A stretch of DNA of 38,425 bases from an uncultured Clostridia bacterium (GCA_937880805.1 CALGRR010000069.1:1-38425), one strand, 5' to 3'. Numbered from the stretch's first letter, positions 6,970-15,757 are shown. A program made the numbers and translations. Notes: generated by a model from the letters alone, not told the origin.

Positions 6970-8337
6970 ATGAAAAAGCTTTTATCTATATTATTCATCG
7001 CGGCAATTCTTGCCTCGTGCATTTTCTGCGTGCCCTCAAATGCCGCATATAACGATTATCTCAGCGAAGAAACCTATTCCGAATGCCTTTTTCTTATGAG
7101 CTCGGATAACAATGAGGTTATCTTTGATAAGAATGCGGGAATGCAGACCGCACCCGCAAGCCTTACAAAAATCGTAACGGCAATCGTTGTGCTCGAAAAC
7201 TGCCCTGACCTGAATGCAACGGTAACCGTTACCGAGCAATGCATCCGTGAGCTTGACGGCACGGGCAGCTCGCTCGGCGGTCTTAAGGCAGGCGAGCAGC
7301 TTTCAATCTATAATCTTCTCTGCTGCCTTATGCTCGCAAGTGCCAACGAGGCGGCAACCGTTCTTGCAAATCACGTTACGAACGGCGACAGAGAAAAATT
7401 TGTTGCAATGATGAATGAAACCGCAGAGCGTCTGGGCTGCGTAAACAGCCATTTTGTTAACCCCCACGGTCTTGACCACGAGGACCAGTATGTTACCGCA
7501 AGAGATGTTGCAACCTTTCTGCTTTATGCAATGGAATTCCCCGCATTTGCCGAAATAGTGGGCAGAACAAAATATACTCTTCCCGAAACAAATCTTCAGA
7601 AAGAAAGAAATTTATATAACACAAACAATCTTCTCAACCGTGCATATGCCGATTATTACTGCGAATATGTAAAAGGCGGCAAAACCGGAACAACCCAAAA
7701 TGCAGGTAACTGCGTTGCCGCCGTTGCTTCAAAAGACGGCTATAACTATGTTGCGGTCTGCCTGCGTTCAAAGATGGTTAATATCGATAAAGACTATCCG
7801 CAGGAAAACGGAGCTTTTGTTGATGCAAAAACTATGTTTGAGTGGGCATTCAGAAACATACGCCTTGTTGCCATTGCAGACCCCGAAAAAATCGTTGCCG
7901 AGGTCAATGTTAAATACGGAAAATCCTCGGATTATGTAACGCTTGCCCCCGCCGAAAAGATTTTCGGTCTTGTGCCCACCGGCATTGATGCCGACAGCCT
8001 CCTCATTCAGCCCGTTGAAGGAACTGTTCCCGAGTCTGTCAAGGCTCCCGTCAGAAAGGGCGATGTTATAGGCAAGGCAAAGGTGCTCTATGCGGGTCAG
8101 GTGCTTCGTGAAATTGACCTTGTTGCAACAACCGAGGTCAGACGCAGCTTTTTCGCCTTCATAGGTTCGGTTGCAAAATCGGTTTTCACCTCGTGGCCGT
8201 TCAGAATAATCGCTGTTATTATTATTGTTATTCTTATTTTAATGTTCCGTTCAAAGCGGCAGCGGGCAAAGGTTAATCCCAAGGCAGGCAAGGATTACAA
8301 AATTCTTAATTATAAAGACTTTATAAATCTCAGATAA
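6970..8337 (+). CDS. D-alanyl-D-alanine carboxypeptidase, DacF/PBP5 type
   Basis: A 455-residue penicillin-binding protein that trims the terminal D-Ala from peptidoglycan stem peptides. It carries a signal peptide (residues 1-26, ending SNAA) and the three serine-peptidase S11 motifs: SLTK (catalytic Ser64, Lys67), SAN (124-126) and KTG (238-240). A C-terminal domain follows. A membrane helix at about 404-424, with a basic RSKRQR stop-transfer, anchors it outside the cell. In many PBP5 enzymes the anchor is an amphipathic helix, so a true helix plus cytoplasmic tail is somewhat longer than usual. Its TAA is part of the RBS of the next gene, so the three plus-strand genes form an operon. Exact paralog (DacF, DacA or DacB) not decided. 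Confidence 0.93.
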   Translation: MKKLLSILFIAAILASCIFCVPSNAAYNDYLSEETYSECLFLMSSDNNEVIFDKNAGMQTAPASLTKIVTAIVVLENCPDLNATVTVTEQCIRELDGTGSSLGGLKAGEQLSIYNLLCCLMLASANEAATVLANHVTNGDREKFVAMMNETAERLGCVNSHFVNPHGLDHEDQYVTARDVATFLLYAMEFPAFAEIVGRTKYTLPETNLQKERNLYNTNNLLNRAYADYYCEYVKGGKTGTTQNAGNCVAAVASKDGYNYVAVCLRSKMVNIDKDYPQENGAFVDAKTMFEWAFRNIRLVAIADPEKIVAEVNVKYGKSSDYVTLAPAEKIFGLVPTGIDADSLLIQPVEGTVPESVKAPVRKGDVIGKAKVLYAGQVLREIDLVATTEVRRSFFAFIGSVAKSVFTSWPFRIIAVIIIVILILMFRSKRQRAKVNPKAGKDYKILNYKDFINLR

Positions 8338-8347
8338 GGTGAATTAT

Positions 8348-9511
8348 ATGAATATTTTTAAAGGCACGGCAAATCCCGCAGAAAGAAAGCAGCTTCTTGA
8401 AATGCTTGACGATGTTTTCTTTTTCGAGGATGACCCCGAAACCAAAAGAAATTTTGAAGAGCTTCTTCCCAAGCTTTACAGAGAAGAATATGACCCCTGC
8501 TCAAACAATTTTATTGTTTCCGAGGATGGCTGCATAAAGGCGGCTGTGGGTCTTTATTATGATGACTGCATTGCTGCGGGCAGAAATCTTAAGGCTGCGG
8601 GCATAGGCAATGTTGCCGTTACCCGTGACTGCAGAGGCAAGGGCTATATGATTGACTGCCTCAACCGTGCGATAGAGGATATAAAAAATAAAAATGCCGA
8701 TTATTCCGTGCTTGGCGGCGACCGCCAGAGATACGGCTATTTCGGCTATGAGCCCGCAGGCGTTACATATAATTTCAATATTGATAAAAGAAATCTTTCT
8801 CACCTCATCGGCAAGGATGCTGCCCCGAAATATACCGCAGTAAAGGTAAACCGTGAGGATGCCGCAATTCTTGAAAAAATAAATGCTCTTTATGAAAAGC
8901 TTCCCTTCACATTTGTGAGAGAAAAAGAGCGTCAGTATGACATTCTCTGCTCGTGGCGTTCGGTTCCCTATGCCGTTTTTGACGGCGAGGATTTCAAGGG
9001 CTATTTTGTTGCCCAGAAATTCGGCGGAATTCAGGAGCTTCACGCAGTTGACACAAAAGATGTTTATGAGCTGATTATGCTTGCAATGCAGATTACCGAA
9101 AAAGACAGCCTTTCAATTTCTGTTCCCGTTTATGATGTTGAAATGTGCGAATTTATGTCAAAGATTTTCGGCGGCTGCGGCACCTATCATTCCGAAATGA
9201 TAAGCATAATGAACTATAAAAATTTCACCGAAGCTTTTCTTGCCGTTAAGGCAGAAAGAATGCCACTCACCGAAGGCAGCATCGTTATGCTTATCCACGG
9301 CGATAAGGGAGATGAAAAAATCGAGCTTTCAGTTTGCGGCAGTAGAGTTTCGGCTGAATATACCGAAAAAGCACACGATATTGAGCTTGAGCACAGAGAA
9401 GCAATAAGGCTCATTGCCGCCCACTACTGTGCCCGCCGCAGCGAGCTGCCCGCATTTGCACAGTCCTGGTTCCCCGTTGATTTCCATTGCTATGCACTTG
9501 ATAATGTATAA
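8348..9511 (+). CDS. GNAT-family N-acetyltransferase, Eis-like
   Basis: A 387-residue protein with an N-terminal acetyl-CoA-binding GNAT domain. The segment AAGIGNVAVTRDCRGKGY corresponds to the acetyl-CoA pyrophosphate-binding loop, and GGDRQRYGYFGYEPAG is a hallmark of the Eis-like subgroup. The length suits two GNAT-like domains plus a C-terminal sterol-carrier-like domain, as in Eis. Substrate unknown; an amine on a small molecule or peptide is likely. I chose the ATG at 8348, which has AAGGTGA six bases upstream, over an in-frame GTG at 8339 that lies inside that RBS. It sits 10 bases after the carboxypeptidase gene and 11 before the next one. Confidence 0.82.
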   Translation: MNIFKGTANPAERKQLLEMLDDVFFFEDDPETKRNFEELLPKLYREEYDPCSNNFIVSEDGCIKAAVGLYYDDCIAAGRNLKAAGIGNVAVTRDCRGKGYMIDCLNRAIEDIKNKNADYSVLGGDRQRYGYFGYEPAGVTYNFNIDKRNLSHLIGKDAAPKYTAVKVNREDAAILEKINALYEKLPFTFVREKERQYDILCSWRSVPYAVFDGEDFKGYFVAQKFGGIQELHAVDTKDVYELIMLAMQITEKDSLSISVPVYDVEMCEFMSKIFGGCGTYHSEMISIMNYKNFTEAFLAVKAERMPLTEGSIVMLIHGDKGDEKIELSVCGSRVSAEYTEKAHDIELEHREAIRLIAAHYCARRSELPAFAQSWFPVDFHCYALDNV

Positions 9512-9522
9512 GGGGGCAGACG

Positions 9523-10299
9523 ATGAAAAAAATTATTAGCATTTTGCTGGCGGCTATTCTTCTCTGCACGGGCTTTGCCGCCTGCTCAAAAAATGATGTT
9601 GAAAATAACGGTGAAACGGGAAAAACCGAAATCATCCGCCCCGTTGTTAAAGAAGACCGTTCGGTAGAAAAAATCAAGGCTGAAGACGGCAAGGTTTCTT
9701 ATGTGCTTGACATTACTCTGCCGAAAATAACCGATAATATTCCAGAGGATGTTGCCGAGCATATCAACCGTTATATTCTGAATATCCGCGAAGAGGCTGT
9801 TCGCTCTGCCGAGGCGAATGCCGAACACGCAAGGGAATATATGATAGAGCACGATACAAAAACTCCCTGGCAGAGAACAATAACCTTTGAAACGGTTTAT
9901 TCTTCGGATAAATACCTTTCCGTTGAATTCACAGACCATTTCACAATGCTCGGCGGTGAAACAACGCCCACGGTTTACGCAAAGCTTTTCAGGCTTGAAA
10001 ACGGAACGGTGCTTTCACTCACAGAGCTTGCAAAGGTTGATGAAGCCGAGCTTAAAGAGGCTCTTGTTGCTCTTATAACGGAAAAAGCTGACAGTAAGTA
10101 TTATTCAAACGGCACAAAGCTTAACGATAAACAAAAGCAAGCCGTTGCCGACAGCTTCGACCCCTTCAATTTCTGTTATTCTTCAAGAGGAATAACTCTC
10201 TATCTGAATAAAACAGTTGTTGACCACAGCTATTCGGGCACGCTCTGCTGCGAAATTTCCTTCTCACAGCTTCGTAATCTTATTGAGCGATTAAAGTAA
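9523..10299 (+). CDS. RsiV-like lipoprotein (DUF4163/DUF3298 type)
   Basis: A 258-residue lipoprotein with a signal ending in the lipobox FAAC (C21). The extracellular part resembles the DUF4163-DUF3298 arrangement known from the C-terminal half of anti-sigma factor RsiV and from related secreted proteins. It contains the central block TDHFTMLGGETTPTVYAKLFRLENGTVLSLTEL and a C-terminal strand with FCYSSRGITLYLNK. It has no cytoplasmic anti-sigma domain, so it is not itself an anti-sigma factor; a ligand- or lysozyme-sensing role would be speculation. The RBS AGGGGG precedes the ATG. Last gene of the carboxypeptidase operon, followed by a terminator. Confidence 0.7.
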   Translation: MKKIISILLAAILLCTGFAACSKNDVENNGETGKTEIIRPVVKEDRSVEKIKAEDGKVSYVLDITLPKITDNIPEDVAEHINRYILNIREEAVRSAEANAEHAREYMIEHDTKTPWQRTITFETVYSSDKYLSVEFTDHFTMLGGETTPTVYAKLFRLENGTVLSLTELAKVDEAELKEALVALITEKADSKYYSNGTKLNDKQKQAVADSFDPFNFCYSSRGITLYLNKTVVDHSYSGTLCCEISFSQLRNLIERLK

Positions 10300-10313
10300 A
10301 CAAAATAATTAAA

Positions 10314-10345
10314 GGCTTGCAAAGGTAAAGAATCCTCTGCAAGCC
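10314..10345 (+). terminator. Bidirectional terminator between convergent genes
   Basis: Arms 10314-10325 and 10334-10345 pair at 11 of 12 positions around an 8-base loop. A T-rich tract follows on the plus strand (AATTTTATTTTATT) and a weaker one on the minus strand. It serves the carboxypeptidase operon and probably also the convergent transporter gene. Confidence 0.8.
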
Positions 10346-10399
10346 AATTTTATTTTATTCTGTTTCTTTTGTTCTTCGCTTCGTGAGGCAGCCTGAATT

Positions 10400-11977
10400 T
10401 TACTCCTGAACATATTCGGCATTCATCTGTGCCTTTGCTATTTTTGCAACTTCGTCAGCATCCTTTGCAAGAGAAACCGCTTTTTGCATTGCTTCTCTTC
10501 GTGCAAACAGTTCCTGATACATTCTGTTGCGTGTTTCGCCGTTAAGGTTGTGGAAGAATTTGGGTATAACGCCGAGTGCGCCCGTTATAACGGGAATGCC
10601 TGTTCCCATTGCAAAAATCCACCACTTTGTTGAATCCGCCTGAGTGCCGATTGCCAGGCCCTGAACATAACCGATTCTCTTCATTATAAAGTTCTGAATT
10701 GAACCCATTACGATGCCCTGCAATTTCTTAACAAGGTCTCTTGCAACGCCCGTCATTGCCTCGGCACGGTAACCGTTTTTCCATTCGCAATAGTCCATAG
10801 CTTCGTTAAGAATTTCATCGGGGATAACATTTCTTAAACCGTAAACGCACATTTCAAGCACTTCTTCTATTGCCATAAGCGGAAGCATTACCCATTTGTT
10901 CTTGTAAAGACCCTTTTTCATTCCGCCGATTGAACCTATTCCGAATACCATAAGCCAGCAGGCGTCGGTCCATACATCTTCAAGAATCCAGATTGCTTTT
11001 GTTGAAATCTTCTTGCGAAGAGGTGCAATAAACGCATAGCTGATTGTTGAAACGGGTGATGCGGGAATGCCTACAAGAGTCTGATATGTAGCCGAGCCGA
11101 GAACATCGATATAATAATTTATTCTGCTCTTTCCAACAGCAAAGCCTGCAAGGAATTCGGAAAGCGTATAAAGCAATATAGGTCTGTTATTGAGTATAGC
11201 TTTCAGACCCTGAATAATGCTGGGCTTTTCTATTGACTGGTTTACTCTCTCTTTGGTTACGCAGATAAAGTAGAATGACATTGCACAGCTTGCAAGGGCG
11301 GTTACAATACCGAAGCCGATGAAAAGACTTGTTCTGTTCCAGGTTACAACCTGATTGTTTACAAGGTCAAGCAAAACGCCGAAAACAAGCTCGGGAATCT
11401 TTTCACCAACAAGGCCCGAAACCAGCTTTGCCATTGTTATCAGACCCGTTCTTTCAAGCGGGTCGGGTGTTATTGTTGACATGAAGCCCGTGCCTGCAAT
11501 GGCAGTAAATGTTCCCGCTGTTTCGCAGATTACCGAGAAAATTGCATAAAAAATAAGCTTCGGTGCAAACTCGGCAGATGTGTTTGCAAAAACAAGGGGC
11601 ATAAACCAATACCACAAGCCAATCAGCGTAAGGGGGATTTTACCAAGCAGAATATATGGCTTGAATTTGCCCCAGCGGGTTCGGGTGCGGTCAACAAGCA
11701 CACCTATAAAAGTATCATTCAGAACATCCCATACGCCTGAAAACAATCCGAAAACTGCAAGAAAGTCAAAATCCAGCTTAACAATATCATAAATAAAGCG
11801 GTCTTTATACTTATCAATATTAAAGCTTCCCGAAACATCGTTGAGCAGATAGCCTATTCTTTCGCGTCTGCCAACATAGCGTCGGTTTTTGAGAAGGGGA
11901 TTTTTAACACCTTTTTCATAGTCAATAACTATGCCTTCACTTTGTTCTTCGGTAACGGTTCTTTTAACTTCTTCCAA
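10400..11977 (-). CDS. GPH-family (MFS) sugar:cation symporter
   Basis: A 525-residue, 12-helix transporter of the glycoside-pentoside-hexuronide family. Signs are FSGVWDVLNDTFIGVLVDRTRTRWGKFKPYIL in the first half (the N-terminal family signature with the WG+FRPY-like loop) and the late segment EAMDYCEWKNGYRAEAM, typical of GPH proteins. It has a charged N-terminal tail of about 40 residues before the first helix and a helical cytoplasmic C-terminal tail of about 45 residues rich in Ala, Glu and Lys. The substrate cannot be assigned. The start is a TTG at 11977, placed 7 bases after GGGAGG; an upstream in-frame TTG at 11992 overlaps that RBS. It has its own promoter (12007-12035), so it is not part of the ribosomal operon upstream. 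Confidence 0.82.
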   Translation of the reverse strand: MEEVKRTVTEEQSEGIVIDYEKGVKNPLLKNRRYVGRRERIGYLLNDVSGSFNIDKYKDRFIYDIVKLDFDFLAVFGLFSGVWDVLNDTFIGVLVDRTRTRWGKFKPYILLGKIPLTLIGLWYWFMPLVFANTSAEFAPKLIFYAIFSVICETAGTFTAIAGTGFMSTITPDPLERTGLITMAKLVSGLVGEKIPELVFGVLLDLVNNQVVTWNRTSLFIGFGIVTALASCAMSFYFICVTKERVNQSIEKPSIIQGLKAILNNRPILLYTLSEFLAGFAVGKSRINYYIDVLGSATYQTLVGIPASPVSTISYAFIAPLRKKISTKAIWILEDVWTDACWLMVFGIGSIGGMKKGLYKNKWVMLPLMAIEEVLEMCVYGLRNVIPDEILNEAMDYCEWKNGYRAEAMTGVARDLVKKLQGIVMGSIQNFIMKRIGYVQGLAIGTQADSTKWWIFAMGTGIPVITGALGVIPKFFHNLNGETRNRMYQELFARREAMQKAVSLAKDADEVAKIAKAQMNAEYVQE

Positions 11978-12006
11978 AAAAGCACCTCCCAAGTTATATT
12001 TGTTTA

Positions 12007-12035
12007 ATTATAACATAATGTTTATTAAAGTGCAA
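12007..12035 (-). promoter_or_regulatory. Sigma-A-like promoter of the symporter gene
   Basis: On the minus strand, TTGCAC (12030-12035) and a perfect TATAAT (12007-12012) are separated by 17 bases. It lies just downstream of the ribosomal-operon terminator. Confidence 0.75.
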
Positions 12036-12080
12036 TAACTTTTATGCAATTTGCTCTGTTCTTTTTGCAAAGTAAACAAA

Positions 12081-12108
12081 AAGCTCCCTGCCGTATGACA
12101 GGGAGCTT
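12081..12108 (-). terminator. Intrinsic terminator of the ribosomal protein cluster
   Basis: A perfect 10-base stem, AAGCTCCCTG with CAGGGAGCTT (12081-12090 and 12099-12108), has an 8-base loop. On the minus strand TTTGTTTACTTTG follows. It is placed 24 bases after the rplQ stop codon. Confidence 0.88.
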
Positions 12109-12131
12109 CATTTTTATTGGTTATCTGATAA

Positions 12132-12473
12132 TCAAACCAGCTCGATGATGCACATTTCAGCTGCATCGCCTCTGCGGGGACCGGTCTTGATTATGCGGCA
12201 GTAACCGCCGTTTACATCCTTATATTTGGGGGCAATCTCATCAAAGAGCTTCTTTACAACGTCTTCTTTAGTAACGTATGCAAAAACCTTACGCTTTGAG
12301 TGGAGAGAGTCGTCCTTAGCAATAGTGATCATTTTCTCAGCCATTGCACGAACTTCCTGAGCCCTTGTAACGGTGGTCTCAATTCTGCCGTTCTCCAAAA
12401 GATAGGTAACAAGGCCTCTGAGCATCGACTTGCGATGGTCGCTTGTACGGCCAAGCTTTCTGGTACCGGGCAT
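12132..12473 (-). CDS. rplQ: Ribosomal protein bL17
   Basis: A 113-residue large-subunit protein. It begins MPGTRKLGRTSDHRKSMLRGL, the standard L17 opening, and ends with the conserved GDAAEMCIIELV strand. I use the ATG at 12473 because AGGAG lies 10 bases upstream; the in-frame GTG at 12482 nearly touches that RBS and would add three residues absent from the family. It is the last gene of the cluster and is followed by a strong terminator. Confidence 0.96.
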   Translation of the reverse strand: MPGTRKLGRTSDHRKSMLRGLVTYLLENGRIETTVTRAQEVRAMAEKMITIAKDDSLHSKRKVFAYVTKEDVVKKLFDEIAPKYKDVNGGYCRIIKTGPRRGDAAEMCIIELV

Positions 12474-12505
12474 TAAGTTCACACTCCTTTACCGTTTTAA
12501 ATGGA

Positions 12506-13456
12506 TCATTCCTCATCCCTGCGAAGGTCAAAGCCAAGTGAATTGAGCTTTGCAACAACTTCGTCAAGGGACTTTCTGCCGAGGTTACGAACTTTCATCA
12601 TATCTTCCTCGGTTCTGTTGATCAAATCTTCAACCGTGTTAATCTGTGCTCTCTTCAAGCAATTAAAGGAACGAACAGACAGGTCAAGTTCCTCAATGGT
12701 CATCTCAAGGACCTTCTCTTTTCCGCTGTCGCTCTTAACAACCATAACCTCTGTGTCGTATGCCTCACCTGAGAGGTCACCGAACAGATTGAGATGCTCG
12801 TTGAGGATCTTGGCTCCAAGAGAAACGGCTTCCATAGCATTGATGGTTCCGTTTGTCCACACTTCAAGGGTCAGCTTATCATAGTCTGTAATCTGACCAA
12901 CACGTGTGTTCTCGACTGTGTAATTAACCTTTAACACGGGTGTGTAGATAGAGTCAATCGCAATAACACCGATGATGGGCTGCATAAGCTGCTTGTTTCT
13001 GTCTGCTGAAACATATCCTCTGCCCTTATCGCAGGTAAGCTCCATGCTTACGTGTGCATCAGAGTTGAGAGTAGCTATATGAAGCTCGGGGTTGAGAATT
13101 TCAACCTCTGAATCGGTCTTTATGCTGCCGGCTGTTATCTCATCGTCACCGTTGGCATCAATATAGAGTGTTTTGGGGCCGTCACCGTGAATTTTAAGAA
13201 TAACGTTCTTAAGGTTAAGAACTATCTCGGTAACATCTTCCTTAACACCGGGAATGGTGCTGAACTCATGAAGAACTCCGTCAATCTTAACGGAAGTAAT
13301 TGCATAACCGGGGAGTGAGGAAAGAAGAACTCTTCTCAGGCTGTTGCCCAAAGTTGTTCCGTAGCCTCTCTCAAGGGGTTCAACAACAAATTTACCGTAT
13401 TTGCCATCGGGGGAAATTTCGGCAGTATCTATTCTGGGCTTTTCGATACCAATCAT
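12506..13456 (-). CDS. rpoA: RNA polymerase alpha subunit
   Basis: A 316-residue scaffold subunit for RNA polymerase assembly. The N-terminal dimerisation domain (about 1-230) contains the signature ERGYGTTLGNSLRRVLLSSLPG near residue 30. The C-terminal domain (about 245-316) contains LSVRSFNCLKRAQINTVEDL and ends in helix-hairpin-helix-like NLGRKSLDEV. Both domains are complete, so it can contact UP elements and activators. The ATG at 13456 follows AAAGGAGG. It is separated from rpsD by an unusually long 194-base gap. Confidence 0.97.
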   Translation of the reverse strand: MIGIEKPRIDTAEISPDGKYGKFVVEPLERGYGTTLGNSLRRVLLSSLPGYAITSVKIDGVLHEFSTIPGVKEDVTEIVLNLKNVILKIHGDGPKTLYIDANGDDEITAGSIKTDSEVEILNPELHIATLNSDAHVSMELTCDKGRGYVSADRNKQLMQPIIGVIAIDSIYTPVLKVNYTVENTRVGQITDYDKLTLEVWTNGTINAMEAVSLGAKILNEHLNLFGDLSGEAYDTEVMVVKSDSGKEKVLEMTIEELDLSVRSFNCLKRAQINTVEDLINRTEEDMMKVRNLGRKSLDEVVAKLNSLGFDLRRDEE

Positions 13457-13650
13457 TTAAAAACCCTCCTTTAAACAGGCAGGATGATTAACCCTGCATA
13501 ATGCATTCAAAAACGCTGTTAATTTATCAGCATTCGTGTTTGGCGATTGCCCTTTCGGGCAATCAGCCACAGCCACTTTCTTAAAAATTCTGAACAGTTG
13601 CATAAATCGGCAAAATAAGCACTGCCGAAACATACATAATTCCGTCCGGA
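13457..13650 (-). other. 194-base rpsD-rpoA spacer with hairpins
   Basis: No ORF of use. Read on the minus strand it contains a strong hairpin (arms 13545-13552 and 13557-13564, loop of 4, extendable by GGC/GCC across one bulge), a small GCTG/CAGC stem near 13515-13531 and a GCAGG/CCTGC stem (13479-13483 with 13493-13497) close to the rpoA RBS. No T-run follows the strong hairpin, so a processing, stability or translation-control role is more likely than termination. Confidence 0.55.
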
Positions 13651-14277
13651 TTATTTTGAATAAAGCTCAACGATAAGATGCTCTTCAACGGGAACCATAA
13701 TCTGCTCACGAGTGGGCAGAGCAAGAATCTTTGCTGTGAGAGCTTCTTTATTGAGGTCAAGCCACTGGGGAACAGGGCGAGAACCGTTTGTTTCGAGAAC
13801 TGCCTTGATCTTGTCGCTGTCCTTGCTCTTATCCTTGATAGCGATTTCGTCGCCAGCCTTGATAAGATATGAAGGAACGTTGACCTTCTTGCCGTTTACT
13901 TTATAATGACCGTGGGTAACAAGCTGTCTTGCTTCTGCTCTGGAGTTTGCCCAGCCGAGAAGATAAACAACATTGTCAAGGCGGCTTTCACAGATGCGAA
14001 GAAGGTTTTCACCTGTTACGCCCTGCTTACGCTCAGCCATAAGGAAATACTTATAGAACTGGCCTTCCTGAATACCGTAGTAACGCTTAGCCTGCTGCTT
14101 TGCACGAAGCTGAAGACCGTATTCAGTTGCCTTCTTGCGGCTCTGACCGTGCTGGCCGGGAGCATATGCTCTACGCTCTACAGCACACTTGCCTGTGTAG
14201 CAACGCTCACCCTTAAGATAGAGCTTCTTGCCTTCACGGCGGCACAGTTTACATACCGCACCGGTATATCTTGCCAT
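13651..14277 (-). CDS. rpsD: Ribosomal protein uS4
   Basis: A 208-residue primary 16S rRNA binder. It keeps four cysteines near the N-terminus (C9, C12, C26, C31), so it is the zinc-binding form. An S4-type RNA-binding domain follows (ESRLDNVVYLLGWANSRAEARQLVTHGHYKVNGK). The gene lies between rpsK and rpoA as in many Clostridia, rather than alone as in Bacillus. Confidence 0.96.
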   Translation of the reverse strand: MARYTGAVCKLCRREGKKLYLKGERCYTGKCAVERRAYAPGQHGQSRKKATEYGLQLRAKQQAKRYYGIQEGQFYKYFLMAERKQGVTGENLLRICESRLDNVVYLLGWANSRAEARQLVTHGHYKVNGKKVNVPSYLIKAGDEIAIKDKSKDSDKIKAVLETNGSRPVPQWLDLNKEALTAKILALPTREQIMVPVEEHLIVELYSK

Positions 14278-14304
14278 ATTGTGTTACACCTCCAAAAATA
14301 ATGG

Positions 14305-14706
14305 TTACACGCGTCTTCTCTTGGGCGGGCGGCATCCGTTGTGGGGAATGGGGGTAACATCCTTAATCATATTAACCTCCAAGCCTGCAGTCTGCAGAGC
14401 TCTGATAGCCGCTTCACGACCCTGACCGGGGCCCTTAACATAAACTTCAACAGTCTTCATACCGTGCTCGATAGCTGCCTTAGCTGCTGTTTCAGCTGCG
14501 GTCTGAGCTGCGAAGGGTGTTGATTTCTTGGAGCCACGGAAGCCCATTTCACCGGCACTTGCCCATGATACGGCATTACCCTGAGTGTCAGTGATTGTAA
14601 CGATCGTGTTGTTAAAGGTGGATTGGATATGGGCTGCACCGCGTTCGATATTCTTACGCTCGCGGCGTCTGCGGGTGCCTGTTGTCTTTTTAGCTGCTTT
14701 AGCCAT
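14305..14706 (-). CDS. rpsK: Ribosomal protein uS11
   Basis: A 133-residue small-subunit platform protein with the signature segments HIQSTFNNTIVTITD, GFRGSKKSTPFAAQ and the C-terminal DVTPIPHNGCRPPKRRRV. The ATG at 14706 (MAKAAKK) follows AGGAGG; a longer reading from 14742 runs back into rpsM and is rejected. Confidence 0.96.
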   Translation of the reverse strand: MAKAAKKTTGTRRRRERKNIERGAAHIQSTFNNTIVTITDTQGNAVSWASAGEMGFRGSKKSTPFAAQTAAETAAKAAIEHGMKTVEVYVKGPGQGREAAIRALQTAGLEVNMIKDVTPIPHNGCRPPKRRRV

Positions 14707-14722
14707 AATATCCCTCCTGAAC

Positions 14723-15091
14723 TTACTTCTTCTTGTTTGCAATGGTCTTCTTGGGACCCTTGCGTGTACGTGCGTTTGTCTTTGATCTCTGTCCTCTTAC
14801 GGGAAGACCTTTACGATGACGAACGCCACGGTAGCATCCGATTTCGATAAGTCTCTTGATATCGAATGCAGTTTCACGGCGAAGATCACCTTCTACCTTG
14901 AGGTTGTGGTCGATATACTCACGAAGCTTTGAAACTTCGTCTTCAGTCATATCCTTAACTCTCATATCGGGATCTATGCCGGTTGCTGCGATAATGTCGC
15001 TTGCAGTTTTACGACCTATACCGTAGATGTAAGTAAGAGCAATTTCAATTCTCTTCTCTCTGGGCAGGTCAACACCTGAAATACGCGCCAT
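14723..15091 (-). CDS. rpsM: Ribosomal protein uS13
   Basis: A 122-residue protein of the 30S head that contacts the 50S subunit and P-site tRNA. The N-terminal segment ARISGVDLPREKRIEIALTYIYGIG and the RGVRHRKGLPVRGQRSKTNARTRKG tail are diagnostic. It is followed by rpsK after 16 bases. Confidence 0.97.
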   Translation of the reverse strand: MARISGVDLPREKRIEIALTYIYGIGRKTASDIIAATGIDPDMRVKDMTEDEVSKLREYIDHNLKVEGDLRRETAFDIKRLIEIGCYRGVRHRKGLPVRGQRSKTNARTRKGPKKTIANKKK

Positions 15092-15130
15092 TTGTCAGTT
15101 GCACCTCCAAATAATTGGTTTGAGCAGGGA

Positions 15131-15244
15131 TTAACCCTGACGCTGCTTGTGCTTGGGATTTTCACAGATTACCATTACTTTTCCCTTGCGCTTAATTACT
15201 TTGCATTTTTCGCAAATTTTCTTGACAGAAGGTCTGACTTTCAT
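15131..15244 (-). CDS. rpmJ: Ribosomal protein bL36, zinc form
   Basis: A short gene of 37 codons plus stop. It begins MKVRPSVKKICEKC and ends PKHKQRQG. It carries the zinc ribbon Cys11, Cys14, Cys27 and His32, so this is the C+ form. The ATG at 15244 has AGGAGG upstream within the infA-rpmJ spacer. It sits in the usual place between infA and rpsM. Confidence 0.96.
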   Translation of the reverse strand: MKVRPSVKKICEKCKVIKRKGKVMVICENPKHKQRQG

Positions 15245-15264
15245 ATTAGAATACCTCCTTGAAT

Positions 15265-15483
15265 TTACTTAGAACGCCATGTTATGCGGCCCTTGGTCAG
15301 GTCGTATGGCGACATTTCGACCGTAACTTTATCTCCGGGAAGAATCTTGATGTAATTCATTCTGAGCTTGCCGGAAATGTGAGCCAATATTCTGTGTCCG
15401 TTTTCCAATTCAACCTGGAAGGTTGCATTGGGTAAAGACTCTACTACCGTACCTTCAATCTCGATCATGTCCTGCTTAGACAT
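15265..15483 (-). CDS. infA: Translation initiation factor IF-1
   Basis: A 72-residue single OB-fold protein that occupies the ribosomal A site during initiation. It shows MSKQDMIEIEGTVVESLPNA, the conserved ILAHISGKLRMNYIKILPGDKV strand set and the GRITWRSK end. Length is exactly that of the family. It lies 9 bases after the KOW-domain gene. Confidence 0.97.
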   Translation of the reverse strand: MSKQDMIEIEGTVVESLPNATFQVELENGHRILAHISGKLRMNYIKILPGDKVTVEMSPYDLTKGRITWRSK

Positions 15484-15492
15484 AATAACCTC

Positions 15493-15747
15493 CTAAGTGT
15501 TGCCGTTAATTTCTGCATTTAATCGCCCGAGTGCTTTTTTCAAAGCTCTGTTTGTTGCAAGCTCTGCTTCGCACAGCGAAACTCCGATGCTTTCAACGTG
15601 GCGAAAATTCTTGCTTTTGGGTCTATCCGTGGGACGCTCTTTGCCGTCACAGACAAACACACAGCTTTTTTCTGTTTGCATTACTGCAAGCAGGCTGCCT
15701 TTATCTCTGCCTGCGAGCGAGCGAACAACCATTCCTCTTTCCAGCAT
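15493..15747 (-). CDS. KOW-domain RNA-binding protein (L14e-like)
   Basis: An 84-residue small basic protein. The N-terminal half, LERGMVVRSLAGRDKGSLLAVM, is a KOW motif like that of archaeal/eukaryotic L14e and is common in Firmicutes between map and infA. The function in bacteria is not established; ribosome association is a reasonable guess. The ATG at 15747 follows AAGGTGA by five bases; the in-frame GTG at 15756 lies in that RBS. It starts 10 bases after map. Confidence 0.85.
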   Translation of the reverse strand: MLERGMVVRSLAGRDKGSLLAVMQTEKSCVFVCDGKERPTDRPKSKNFRHVESIGVSLCEAELATNRALKKALGRLNAEINGNT

Positions 15748-15757
15748 AATTATCACC

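Noticed and set aside
13545..13564. Strong hairpin in the rpsD-rpoA spacer considered as a terminator
   Set aside because: No T-run follows on the minus strand, and rpoA and rplQ must be expressed from the same direction.
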